From NCBI GenBank assembly GCA_028023455.1, contig JAQFVV010000187.1:434001-498000 (forward strand): a stretch of 64,000 nucleotides of DNA. The letters are read 5' to 3'. This stretch comes from Epiperipatus broadwayi (Eukaryota > Onychophora > Udeonychophora > Euonychophora > Peripatidae). Below, piece by piece: positions 50,201-55,235 of the stretch. A program made the position numbers and the translations under genes. The notes under the pieces are model-generated. The model saw nothing but the letters and a program-made list of their open reading frames with translations, did not search any database and was not told the DNA's origin. Numbering within the stretch: position 1 is the stretch's first letter; every line of letters starts with the position of its first letter.

Positions 50201-53200
50201 CTATTTCTTATGCTGGCACTACTGTATGGAGAGTTTTGCCTGTTTAAGTCTTTTATATTTATAACCTTTATTGTTTCTTTTCTTATAAATGTTTACTTAG
50301 TAAACAATTTATTTTCCTTTTTATCAATTATCGAGATATTGAAATGATTACTACATGAAAAGAAGATAAAGAGAACAGATTTGTTATTATATATTTTTAA
50401 GATTATATAGATAGAATAATAAATAAATAAAAGATATACAGTAATAAATAGTCTATTTATATAGTGCTTCATTGTCAAAAGACCATACTCCTACAATAAA
50501 AATCAAATATATAAAATTGTTTAATAAAATGAACAATTATAAAATTATAAATATAAATCAGTATAAACTGTATCCTTCTTCTTATGAAAACTCATATCTT
50601 TTTACAAAAGTTAAAATAATGATAATAATTTATTAAAATTATTATTCAACATGATTTTATTTTACAGAAATTCTGCAAATATTTAAATAAATGAATAACA
50701 AGCGTTTTAGGATATAGAGAATTTTCTATAAAAAATAAAGATATTATTACAAATAAATTAAAAAATAGAAAAGTGACTAGAAACCAAAGTATTTTTACAA
50801 TGGATATTGAAAAAAAATATTCCAAGATTTAAAATCTGTATACAAATATTTAAAAAAAATTTAAATCAATATATAAATGATATAAATATAATAAACATTA
50901 CAGAAGAATTTTTAACATTAATACATAACAATTTCTATTTTAAATATAATAATGAATTTTGGAATATATATAAAAAGTGGATTATGGATTGTGCAATTAA
51001 TGGTTTAATGTCATCAGTATTTATATAAGAATTAAAGAGCATAATAATTAAAAAAAATTTAACCAAGAAATAATACATTATTCTAAATATGTTGATGATA
51101 TTTTAATTATTGGTAATAAAAGAATTATTAATAATATTTATAATGATTTTAACAATAATATATATATATAATATTAAGTTTACAAAAGTAGAATTTGAAA
51201 ATAAAATTAAATATTTAGATATAGAAATTCACATAAATAATGATAAAATTACATTAAAACATTTTATTAAAGAAAATAAATTAAGAAAAAGTACTCCTGT
51301 AAATTCCCAACAAGTATGGATACAAAACATGGAAATTATTAAAAATTTTAAATATAGAAATAATAAATATAATACATAGAAAATTATAGCTGCTTTATAA
51401 AAAAAAAAAAATAATAATTTATTGAATTATGTAAAGATTATGGATATAATCTTAAAAATATTAATAAATATAGACTTTAATTCCCCCCCCCCCCCCCCCC
51501 CCCCCCTACCCCAACCCATCCCCCATCACCCCACATGTGCCCATTGGGGGTTTTGTAAATAAGTCTATATTAAATAATAACATTTCTGTAACAAAACCAT
51601 TATAATGATGGTGATAACTATATTTTGGATTAAAAAATGGATCAAACTTTCATACAATCTCAAAATTTATAAATATATTAACAAAAAACAATAATTATAA
51701 ACATAAATATTGGATTGTCAATAATAAAAGTCTAGAGAAATTAATATGTAATTATAAAATACGAGATGATATAAAATATAAAAAAAGAAATCATATATAC
51801 ATTGTGATCATTGCAATATAATCTTACTACAGACATAGAGAAATGATTAGATGAAAAAGCTAAAGAACTTAATAATGCAATTAATAGGTGACCCTCATTA
51901 TTTAACACATGGATTTATAAAATAGACGCTACAAAAAATATTAAATCTTTAAATTGTATTAAAAATCCAAAAAGACAAATGAATGAGGCATACACTTTAA
52001 ACCTAAATAATTGTATGAATATTTATAAAACTTCAGTATATTTAGTTAATAATTGGCCAATTAAAAATGAATGGAAAATTATATAATAAGTAGTATATAT
52101 AAAGTTATAGAAAGCATGTTTTTTGTTCTGTATATTGTTATTTATTCAATTGTTTCAACTTTTATTCAATATCTATATTATAATTTTATTTTGTTTTATT
52201 CATGTGTTTGTTTTGCTACTGTTGATATTTTACTTCCACTATAAAACACTCATTAATCAATTACTGCACATATTGCAATAATTTATTAACATAAAAATAG
52301 ATGTTTAACATTTGATAAGGGCATAAAACCATGTAATGAAAAAGGATTTTTATGTATAATTATTAATATAGGCAAAACTCTCTCCATACGGTAGTGCCAC
52401 TCAAAGCAAGACAGAGTAATCAATGGATGCCAGAAGGTTTGTGCCTAAAATCCCTATCTGGTGTCTACTCATCCAATATCATCAAACTAGTTTCTGGCTT
52501 ATGGCCTTCGTCAGTGAGGAGCCTTGGATCTGAGAGCACTGCGCCTAGATCTTAGGATCTAATGCAACCCTCCAGGAGCCACCTTTTATTGATTACTCTG
52601 TCTTGCTTTGAATGGCACTAATGTATGAAGAGAGTTTTGCCTATTTTAACAACAATTATGAGCAAGCATGGGAAATAGTGATCATGTGATAATTATTAAT
52701 ACGTATATATATATAAATTTATATAGTTGTTACATATGACATTTTTGTTATTTTTTATAATTTGACATGCAAAATGTATTATGTATTTCATGGAATAATG
52801 AATTTTTAGAAATGGAAAGACAATCTGATGTTTTCTTCTTTTTTAAAAAATATAATTTTGCATTCAGTATACAATTATAATTAAAATAATTTTGATATTT
52901 TTTCAAAATTATTTATAATAAAAAAAATATTATCTTTCAAATATAATTCATAACGATATTATTAATTAAACACTTATTAACAAATTAACACAGTTTTTTT
53001 CCTTAATGAAATAATTTTCATTTACTATTTTATTTTAAAAAGTAATAATCTTATTTTTATTTTACAGTTCTGCTTAAAATAGTAGTTATAATTTAACAGA
53101 CATTTGTTGATAACTAATTCAAGGTGATTTAAAGATATCCCCCTCTCCTCAATCATCTTTTACTTTAATTCTTCTTCATTCTGTTGAGTAAGAGATAAAA

Positions 53201-53625
53201 TAACTTTTATTTAATTTTTTTACAAATTAAAATAAATCATAACATAATTAAAACATCAAAATAAATCATGGCCTCACTACCCACATAATCATGATATTTC
53301 CTCAACCAACAATGAAGGCTATGTCATAATACATTGCCAGCCCATTGATACTCATCTAATCAATCGAAATTAACAGTGTCTTATTGTTTAAATAATAAAA
53401 TCTGGACAATCATTAATTGACCAAAAGTAGATATCTGGCTATGGGCCATCTATTTTAAATATATAATCTGATGATTAATTAAATGTTTCAAATAATTACT
53501 TACTCTATTTGGCTCTACATACTTCTGAGACATCTCAGCAAGAAATTCTTCAGGATTGAAGTAATGTTCATTTTCCAAATAAATCTTCAGTAATGCATTA
53601 TAGTGATGAACATCAAATATAAAAT
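14080..53625 (-). CDS. LRPPRC: LRPPRC orthologue, partial split gene (seven exons in window)
   Basis: LRPPRC is a mitochondrial pentatricopeptide-repeat protein that, with SLIRP, binds and stabilises mitochondrial mRNAs. The exons on the minus strand, in order of transcription, are 53504-53625, 47547-47605, 47373-47459, 43417-43455, 32645-32732, 27162-27266 and 14080-14265 (686 nt, 228 codons). All have AG acceptors and GT donors with compatible phases. The joined peptide follows human LRPPRC residues of about 158-388: FDVHHYNALLKIYLENE, EPNR then VTYEHLIAHYCGKGD, then NSLIIGHFRAN, DVDGAAKVLQVMK, KTYSTLLLCNAEKG, and DYGPEVMTFGKHF. Several PPR helices are covered. Introns run from 87 bp (between 47547 and 47459) to 12.9 kb and are full of transposons. 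The mitochondrial presequence and first residues, and about 1000 C-terminal residues, were not found. Two further in-frame candidate exons are listed separately. The family assignment is strong; it comes from remembered protein sequence, not a search. Confidence 0.9.
15845..15882 (+). repeat. 38-bp sequence bordering the assembly gap (left)
   Basis: These 38 bases are identical to 16383-16420 on the other side of the N run, strongly suggesting that the contig ends overlap or that the join is artificial. Confidence 0.95.
15883..16382. other. Assembly gap of exactly 500 N
   Basis: The run is 500 N, a placeholder size. Because the flanks repeat the same 38 bp, the real gap may be absent or even negative. 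It lies in the 12.9-kb LRPPRC intron, and the apparent open frame across it is an artefact. Confidence 0.98.
16383..16420 (+). repeat. 38-bp sequence bordering the assembly gap (right)
   Basis: Identical to 15845-15882; see that entry. Confidence 0.95.
16421..18230. other. Intronic AT-rich sequence with microsatellites
   Basis: This is part of the 12.9-kb LRPPRC intron. It contains a short CA run near 16880-16895 and a CT run near 17825-17855. No gene-like block was recognised. Confidence 0.5.
18232..18360 (+). mobile_element. Possible tRNA-derived SINE
   Basis: TTAGCCAGTGTGGTGAG resembles a tRNA A-box region and CTTGAGTTTAAGATC about 35 bases later resembles a B-box. The unit ends in an AATAAAAAAA tail near 18350. 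It is a different sequence from the SINE family at 12015, 43700, 48340 and 49120. Only one copy was recognised, so this is tentative. Confidence 0.35.
18408..20775 (+). mobile_element. RTE-clade LINE, nearly full length but broken
   Basis: Read across frames it encodes an apurinic-type endonuclease followed by a reverse transcriptase. The endonuclease part has ADLSSEERLQELKELSY, WDIIGLCEVRRKSEGT (18600s), an AMGDFNPRIGK catalytic block near 18930-18965 and ELNYILTNRKY. The linker has LKRIEYLESCKMMWKR. The reverse transcriptase has GVRQGDSISPKLFTAVL near 19900-19950, SDFAEDVVVF near 20022-20051 and NNYKYLGQIITADGN. The C-terminal block has WVRKQTGINDIVERIRR and LKWSWPGHIAKRDDNKW. The family's FADD is FAED here, and there are multiple frameshifts and stops, plus an internal loss in the reverse transcriptase fingers near 19640-19790. 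It ends in a short TGATAATG-type tail, typical of RTE elements. It is in the sense opposite to LRPPRC. Confidence 0.85.
20776..24560. other. Intronic sequence, mostly unassigned
   Basis: No exon was recognised. The interval 22190-22730 is less AT-rich and has phrases such as TAGCCTCATCTCTCTCTTGA and GTGTCATCTTCTCTTCAGGT, suggesting an old repeat, but I could not assign a family. A second slightly GC-richer block lies at 21310-21610. The rest is AT-rich. Confidence 0.35.
24561..26272. repeat. Long fold-back (palindromic) element
   Basis: The left arm (24561-24713 plus 25532-25764) is the reverse complement of the right arm (25871-26272). A stretch of 25 bases is perfect at the inner boundary (25740-25764 against 25871-25895) and the arms are about 85 to 90 percent alike by eye. 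The spacer (25765-25870) holds one more partial end motif. The outer ends carry AGAAGGGACTTGAAGTCAGA or a close version. The hAT MITE at 24714-25531 sits in the left arm only. Without it the element would be about 890 bp. Related shorter copies lie at 30515-30742 and 42960-43125. No coding capacity was seen. Confidence 0.85.
24714..25531. mobile_element. Non-autonomous hAT element (818 bp) with perfect 8-bp TSD
   Basis: It begins CAGTAGTGCCCAACC and ends GGTTGGGCATCCCTG, imperfect inverted ends of hAT type, with subterminal gCGAGCCAcatGTGACTC sequence. The flanks are identical 8-mers, TCCCACAC (24706-24713 and 25532-25539). Internally 24919-25280 is a tandem array of about five to six diverged units near 55-80 bp carrying CGTGTACACGGATC and TCTCGATAAAAACAA motifs. 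A run of nine G lies at 24859-24867. It has no transposase. Confidence 0.9.
26273..27161 (-). other. Intronic AT-rich sequence
   Basis: This is the part of the large LRPPRC intron next to the donor of exon 6. Nothing else was recognised; TA-rich runs lie near 26317-26345. Confidence 0.5.
27162..27266 (-). CDS. LRPPRC: LRPPRC exon 6 of those visible
   Basis: This exon is 105 nt, 35 codons, phase 0 at both ends. It begins IFDQMEDEEMKIEDYLLFRI and ends LAVYGYKQFIPE. The acceptor is TTTGTTTTAG|ATT and the donor is GAG|GTATTA, a weaker donor. It aligns with the human segment TLEKVEKFELHLMDRDLLQI and the following GYPQYVSEI, a PPR repeat. Confidence 0.88.
27267..28203 (-). other. Intronic AT-rich sequence
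   Basis: This is the LRPPRC intron between exons 5 and 6. The open frame at 27400-27588 has no family resemblance. A poly-A run lies near 28010-28023. Confidence 0.45.
28208..30270 (+). mobile_element. LTR-like element, 2.06 kb, ATAT target duplication
   Basis: It starts TGTAATGG, ends CCGTTATA, and is flanked on both sides by ATAT (28204-28207 and 30271-30274). It has a TATA box (TATAAAAG, 28642-28649) about 430 bases in and AATAAA signals at 30138-30147 about 125 bases before the end, the layout of a solo LTR. The inverted copy at 57626-59819 is homologous along much of its length (for example TTCAGATGTACATTCCTGAC, GGCTAACGGTCT and AAGTTGGATCTTTAAC). It has no long coding frame. The open frames at 28453-28859 and 29623-29823 look incidental, although they lie in the most conserved parts. 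Alternatively it could be a non-autonomous element with short terminal inverted repeats. Confidence 0.65.
28642..28649 (+). promoter_or_regulatory. TATA box of the LTR-like element
   Basis: TATAAAAG occurs in the context gtacTATAAAAGGAAAAA. The inverted copy has the same context (gactATAAAAGGAAAAA on the minus strand, 59380-59387), so the box is conserved between copies. Confidence 0.5.
30515..30742. repeat. Short fold-back element
   Basis: Left end 30515-30550 (TAAGGGACTTGAATTC then CAAACCCCAC) is the reverse complement of the right end 30704-30740 (GTGGGGAGTTTGGAA then GAGTTCAAGTCCCTTA). The body, with GGAGATGGTGAACTGGACC and TGATGAGTGCTGGTTCAGCA, matches 26090-26272 and the reverse of 42960-43125. 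It is a short member of the fold-back family at 24561-26272. Confidence 0.75.
30743..32644 (-). other. Intronic AT-rich sequence
   Basis: This lies in the LRPPRC intron between exons 5 and 6. The frame at 31595-31825 is low-complexity. TA runs lie near 31553-31570. Nothing else was identified. Confidence 0.4.
32645..32732 (-). CDS. LRPPRC: LRPPRC exon 5 of those visible
   Basis: This exon is 88 nt. One base completes the codon begun in exon 4, followed by 29 codons, DSDFQPSKKTYSTLLLCN then AEKGNWENIQK. The acceptor is TAATTTAG and the donor is AAG|GTAAAT. It aligns with human [20 protein letters not shown], the first helix of a PPR motif. Joined directly to exon 4 it gives VMKDSDFQP, matching human VMRDAGIEP with no gap. 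Confidence 0.9.
32952..32964 (+). repeat. Poly-C tract
   Basis: Thirteen C in a row in AT-rich intron; likely variable in length and error-prone in assembly. Confidence 0.9.
33376..34487. repeat. Palindromic array of a ~310-bp unit with 15-bp flanking repeat
   Basis: Two direct units start near 33375 and 33681 (each opening AAAATGTCAAA and containing TTAAGTATTCTCAG and AATCTCAAGCAG). A truncated third starts near 33997. From about 34025 the same unit continues in inverted orientation (truncated unit 34025-34123, full unit 34124-34446, and a partial end to 34487 with GCTAGCAATATGCACTGGGA, the reverse complement of 33650-33670). Identical 15-bp sequences, TTAGATTTATTAGAA, stand at 33361-33375 and 34488-34502, suggesting that the whole block was inserted at once. 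It has no coding capacity. It lies in the LRPPRC intron between exons 4 and 5. Confidence 0.85.
34503..35873 (-). other. Intronic AT-rich sequence
   Basis: The open frames at 35253-35441 and 35401-35649 show no family motif. No repeat was recognised. Confidence 0.4.
35874..35909 (-). CDS. Candidate 36-nt microexon of LRPPRC (optional)
   Basis: Bounded on the minus strand by CCCTGATAG (acceptor) and CA|GTGAGT (a strong donor), this segment is open and phase-compatible with exon 4 before it and exon 5 after it. It would add twelve residues, about SPDEYPSNGLYQ. However, the family shows no residues at this place, and joining exon 4 directly to exon 5 aligns without a gap. The acceptor has a poor pyrimidine tract. 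It may be a cassette exon or chance. Confidence 0.25.
36381..39112 (+). mobile_element. LTR-like element, 2.73 kb, nested in the hAT
   Basis: It starts TGAAACAATA and ends GATCGTTACA, so the ends are imperfectly inverted (TGTAACGATC read backwards). It is flanked by ATAT on both sides (36377-36380 and 39113-39116). A TATA-like CTATATATAG lies near 37150. A relatively GC-rich block follows (37370-37660), and the last 200 bases include CCTGTAGGTGGCGCTGCGGA. A hairpin, AAGATCTGC-TTT-GCAGATCTT, lies near 36390-36410. The layout matches the elements at 28208 and 57626 but the sequence is largely different. No reverse transcriptase was seen; interpreted as a solo LTR or a non-autonomous element. 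Confidence 0.5.
39345..39734 (-). pseudogene. N-terminal fragment of a hAT transposase with BED finger
   Basis: The frame starts METKKVKQQDLLAFLRR (39734 downward). After a frameshift near 39540 another frame reads NYSKEYLKLGFIVAP, then SPRPLCVVCSKFCQMKL, then LPKQLFTSIFPGTL and a stop. This is the start of ZBED/SCAND3-type hAT transposases, whose usual form is Y...YL.FGF, PRPLCVVC then a K.H..T.HP finger end. The finger histidines are lost. Only about 125 codons remain, so it is non-functional. Confidence 0.75.
40192..41640 (-). other. Intronic AT-rich sequence
   Basis: Poly-A runs lie near 40680-40693. The minus frame at 41124-41306 has no recognised family and does not fit LRPPRC. Nothing else was identified. 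Confidence 0.4.
41656..41900 (+). repeat. Dispersed repeat, copy 2 of the GCAAAACTCTCCATAC family
   Basis: It starts AGCAAAACTCTCCATACAGT and shares TAATCAATGGATGCCAGAAT, CTGGCTTGTGGCCTTCGTCA and AGATCTTAGGATCTAATGCA with 52371-52590. The downstream piece near 42070-42110 (AGTATAGGAAATGTGATCAT) also matches sequence next to the repeats near 50190 and 52660, so the element probably extends to there. Confidence 0.7.
41901..42959 (-). other. Intronic sequence
   Basis: Apart from the repeat-related piece near 42070-42110 noted in the preceding entry, no gene or repeat was recognised. Confidence 0.35.
42960..43125 (-). repeat. Fold-back family copy (single arm)
   Basis: On the minus strand CTGATGAGTGCTGGTTCTGC, then TGTATCTTTTTTACATGTG, then GTAGTCATGTTTATC and TCCTGAGTTCATATTCCTCT follow the body of 30515-30742 and 26090-26272. 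Only one arm is evident here. Confidence 0.65.
43417..43455 (-). CDS. LRPPRC: LRPPRC exon 4 of those visible (39 nt)
   Basis: This very short exon carries one base completing a codon, twelve codons (DVDGAAKVLQVM) and two bases of the next. The acceptor is TTTTTTTTCTAG and the donor is AA|GTAAGA. It matches human GDMENAENILTVMR, the second helix of a PPR motif, when spliced to the end of exon 3 (GHFRA-N). Confidence 0.85.
43700..43812 (-). mobile_element. tRNA-derived SINE, copy b
   Basis: On the minus strand TAGTGTAGTACAATTATAGA, GGCTAAGATTTTTGGATCAA and AGTTCTATCATTTCCAGTG follow the family at 48340-48485 and 49120-49225. Confidence 0.55.
43813..44638 (-). other. Intronic AT-rich sequence
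   Basis: This lies upstream of exon 4; nothing was recognised. Confidence 0.4.
44639..44692 (-). CDS. Candidate 54-nt cassette exon of LRPPRC
   Basis: Bounded by ATCATTTTTAG (acceptor) and GAGAG|GTATAT (donor) on the minus strand, it is open and has the same phase at both ends as the exon 3 to exon 4 junction. Inclusion adds eighteen residues, YLDELSRAYYIAEEISE plus a junction serine. Skipping gives FRANDVDGAAK, which matches the family (GHARAGDMENA) without a gap. It could be an alternative exon, a lineage-specific insertion in a PPR loop, or a false exon. Confidence 0.4.
44693..47372 (-). other. Intronic AT-rich sequence
   Basis: This is the remaining part of the intron between exons 3 and 4. 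AAT runs lie near 45670-45685. A slightly less AT-rich block near 45260-45640 was not assignable to a family. Confidence 0.4.
47373..47459 (-). CDS. LRPPRC: LRPPRC exon 3 of those visible
   Basis: This exon is 87 nt: one base, 28 codons (TVLEIMQKKSFSINEDVF then NSLIIGHFRA) and two bases. The acceptor is a long T run ending TTTAG and the donor is AA|GTGAGT. It aligns with human [20 protein letters not shown] then ALVTGHARAG. The intron before it is only 87 bp. Confidence 0.9.
47547..47605 (-). CDS. LRPPRC: LRPPRC exon 2 of those visible
   Basis: This exon is 59 nt: 19 codons, VTYEHLIAHYCGKGDTDEA, then two bases that join exon 3 as serine. The acceptor is ATATATTATTAG|GTT and the donor is CCAG|GTACAC. 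It matches human [20 protein letters not shown]. The acceptor region is tandemly duplicated upstream (47586-47670). Confidence 0.9.
47586..47670 (+). repeat. 44-bp tandem duplication across a splice acceptor
   Basis: 47586-47626 and 47630-47670 are nearly identical (shared TGTTCATAGGTAA and CTAATAATATATTTTAAAAC). The unit includes the first 20 bases of LRPPRC exon 2 and its acceptor, so a second AG (minus-strand ATTAG|TTTACC) lies 44 bp upstream of the real site. Confidence 0.85.
47671..48339 (-). other. Intronic AT-rich sequence
   Basis: Part of the 5.9-kb intron between exons 1 and 2; nothing recognised. Confidence 0.4.
48340..48485 (-). mobile_element. tRNA-derived SINE, copy c
   Basis: On the minus strand TGGTTTAGTGTGATGGTAGA is a good A-box-like tRNA start, followed by GATCTTGAAAGCTAGTGATT and TATGGATCATAGC (B-box-like). 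The tail includes CAAGTAACAAAC, as in copy a. Confidence 0.6.
48778..48807. repeat. Perfect 11-bp hairpin
   Basis: GAAGATAAGAG and CTCTTATCTTC form an 11-bp perfect stem around the 8-base loop TGTGGCCG. It stands at the left edge of the dispersed repeat at 48808-48965, so it may be the element's end. Confidence 0.8.
48808..48965 (+). repeat. Dispersed repeat with CTAAGGTTATAGCCTTA palindrome
   Basis: It shares ordered blocks with 55040-55235: GTAGAGGTCTCT or its like, CTAAGGTTATWGCCTTA and GTGCGTTTAA or TGCGTTTAAC. The family is unknown to me. Confidence 0.45.
49120..49225 (-). mobile_element. tRNA-derived SINE, copy d
   Basis: On the minus strand GATTTAGTGCAGTTGTAGAG, GGATCATGATTCCAGCTCTG (B-box-like) and TCACTTTCAATACTTGAACT, then TTTATGG. 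It shows the clearest B-box of the four copies. Confidence 0.6.
49226..49821 (-). other. Intronic AT-rich sequence
   Basis: Nothing recognised apart from short homopolymer runs. Confidence 0.4.
49822..49983 (+). repeat. Left arm of an inverted repeat before a Penelope-like remnant
   Basis: Reverse complement of 50555-50704. Shared blocks include ACTTGTTATTCGTTTACTTA, CAGAATTTCTATAAAATAAA, AACTTTTGTAAAAAG and GGGTTTTCATAA. The arms are about 570 bases apart. Confidence 0.8.
50192..50255 (-). repeat. GCAAAACTCTCCATAC family end, inverted
   Basis: ACTACTGTATGGAGAGTTTT followed by GCCTG is the reverse complement of the family start. The preceding ATCACATGATCACTATTTC is the reverse complement of sequence at 52660-52685. 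It lies inside the loop between the inverted arms. Confidence 0.7.
50256..50554. other. Loop between the inverted arms
   Basis: AT-rich and Ile/Lys-coding in most frames; the minus frame at 50293-50478 has no recognisable family. Confidence 0.4.
50555..50704 (-). repeat. Right arm of the inverted repeat
   Basis: Partner of 49822-49983. It runs directly into the reverse transcriptase remnant, so the arm is probably the 5' region of that Penelope-like copy and the left arm an inverted partial copy. Confidence 0.8.
50790..52085 (+). pseudogene. Penelope-like reverse transcriptase remnant
   Basis: Two frames hold recognisable reverse transcriptase pieces. The first (50807-51028) has EEFLTLIHNNFYFKYNNEFW and CAINGLMSSVFI, which resembles the family's YF.FNN..Y.Q..G..MG..IS...A.IF. 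The second has HYSKYVDDILIIGNK (catalytic YVDD intact, 51088-51099) and, after a frameshift, YNIKFTKVEFENKIKYLDIE, matching the family's IKFT.E.E.N..I.FLD.. block. Later pieces to 52085 (such as KWLDEKAKELNNAINR) are less certain, and no GIY-YIG domain was found here. Stops, frameshifts and a poly-C insertion at 51483 make it non-functional. Confidence 0.65.
51483..51506 (+). repeat. Poly-C tract of 24
   Basis: A run of 24 C followed by a C-rich stretch to about 51542, very unusual in this AT-rich context; likely length-polymorphic and hard to assemble. Confidence 0.95.
52371..52642 (+). repeat. GCAAAACTCTCCATAC family copy with inverted ends
   Basis: The left end 52371-52424 (GGCAAAACTCTCTCCATACG through AAGCAAGACAGAGTAATCAAT) is the reverse complement of the right end 52588-52642, about 54 bp each with few mismatches. 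The 160-bp middle matches 41656-41900 and 6113-6265. It immediately follows the Penelope-like remnant. Confidence 0.8.
52643..53503 (-). other. Intronic AT-rich sequence
   Basis: The first 50 bases belong with the preceding repeat. The rest, next to the donor of exon 1, has nothing recognisable. Confidence 0.4.
53504..53625 (-). CDS. LRPPRC: LRPPRC exon 1 of those visible (5'-most)
   Basis: This exon is 122 nt: two bases completing a codon from an unseen upstream exon, then 40 codons from FIFDVHHYNALLKIYLENEH to the end AEMSQKYVEPNR. The acceptor is TATTTTTTAAG and the donor is AGA|GTAAGT. It aligns with human [20 protein letters not shown] and ends at the same QPNR/VTY boundary. It is not the first coding exon, because the frame is open at the acceptor and the mitochondrial presequence is missing. 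Confidence 0.92.
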
Positions 53626-55039
53626 CTTAAAAAATAAAAAGGACTAGAAATTGTGAATTATCAAACATTTAAATGTAATAATATACAATGTTTCTTGAAA
53701 TAAAAAGCAGTATTCAAATAACAGGACTAATATTCAATTTAGATAAATCGTTTTAATAACTATTGTCAACAAGAATATAGTAATCTATCCATCCCATTAC
53801 ACCACCCCCAGCCCACCTCCCTCTGCTATCCACTACCACTTGTGCTTCAAATCTTCCTATGAAAATCTGAAATCATGTATCTAATGATACAATTTAAGTT
53901 TAATATTTAACAAAAAAAATAGAATAAGATAGTTAATCAATAGAGAGCAGAATATGGAATCAGCAAGATAAGAAAATGGCTGATTAATAAATGTTTTAAG
54001 TTAGTATATACACCAGTGATTGGGTGTGTAAAATTTGTCAATTTATATTTATGAATTTCTATGTTTTGTTTTTTTGGTGTTGTTGTTGTTCATTTAATAC
54101 ATTTTCAAACCAAATAACAAATGGTAAATCAAAATATAGGGGGACTATGGTATTGGTAAAATGCATTATCAAATTAAAAACAATTATCAATAAATTTCAC
54201 AAATATAAAACTCTCACTTTTTATTACCATCAAGAAATAAAAGGGTTATCTCTGCTATCTTTATTTCATTATTCTGCATTTTATATAAAGGCCTTCAGTC
54301 ACTAAGGAGTGAAATAGAAATCAAATGACAGTTAAATAGAACTTATGATCACATTTTAAATCACCAATTCTTGTTAAAATTGAAAAAATATATTTATTAT
54401 CTGTACATTTTATATCTGCTAATATTAAAATATGTAAAGTTAGTGTTAAACTGTAATATCATATATAAAAGATATTTAAGTTTTAGAAAAGAATACATTG
54501 ATTTACTTAATAAATTTATTTAATAGCAACAATTGTACTATTTGATGAAATGCTGATAAACGAGTTAAAAGATTTTATCAATAACACAAAAGTGGAAATT
54601 TTTCCAAATCTGGTCATGTAAATGAGAATTTTCAGCATAACAACTATTTACTTCTTCTCATATGCTCATCCTCTAAAATCATGATTCCCACATTTTTTTC
54701 ATCTGAGAACCAGTTTTCCAAATATTATAAATGTTACTTCATCAGCTTATACCCCAATGCCATAAAAACGTAGCTGTTTTCGTTCAATAGATGAGCAATT
54801 CCTGATAATAGTTCACAAACAGTAACATGTATTGAGTGATGAAAAGAACTATAGCAACAAGGAAGCAAATAAAAATAGCTATTTGATTTTAAAATAGTAG
54901 TACATATAATATGCAATCAGTAAAAACATGAGAAAGATTAATGTCAAGGTAATAATTCAACCTGAATCATATATTAATGTGCCAGAATAAGAGTTATAAA
55001 TTACAAAGCTACTATAACCTTACAAATAAGCATCTGAAA
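53626..55039. other. Upstream LRPPRC intron, AT-rich
   Basis: The next upstream LRPPRC exon must end in phase 1, but I could not find it. The frames at 54024-54305 and 54734-54916 have no recognised family. Confidence 0.4.
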
Positions 55040-55235
55040 AATTCGAAGGTAGGGACCTCTACAGGTCTTAGCCACAAGCTTATGCTTGGAAGAAAAGAGG
55101 GTAACCCTTCTTTACCTCAATCTACTTTTATATATGAATAGGTGAAGCTTATTCCTAAGGTTATTGCCTTAGTAAGTATTATTTAATATAATAATAATGT
55201 GCGTTTAATAAAATTTATAATTAAAGCTACTATAT
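55040..55235 (+). repeat. Dispersed repeat with CTAAGGTTATTGCCTTAG palindrome
   Basis: Shares ordered blocks with 48808-48965 (see that entry). It also contains GGTCTTAGCCACAAGC and AAGAGGGTAACCCTTCTTTA. Confidence 0.45.
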
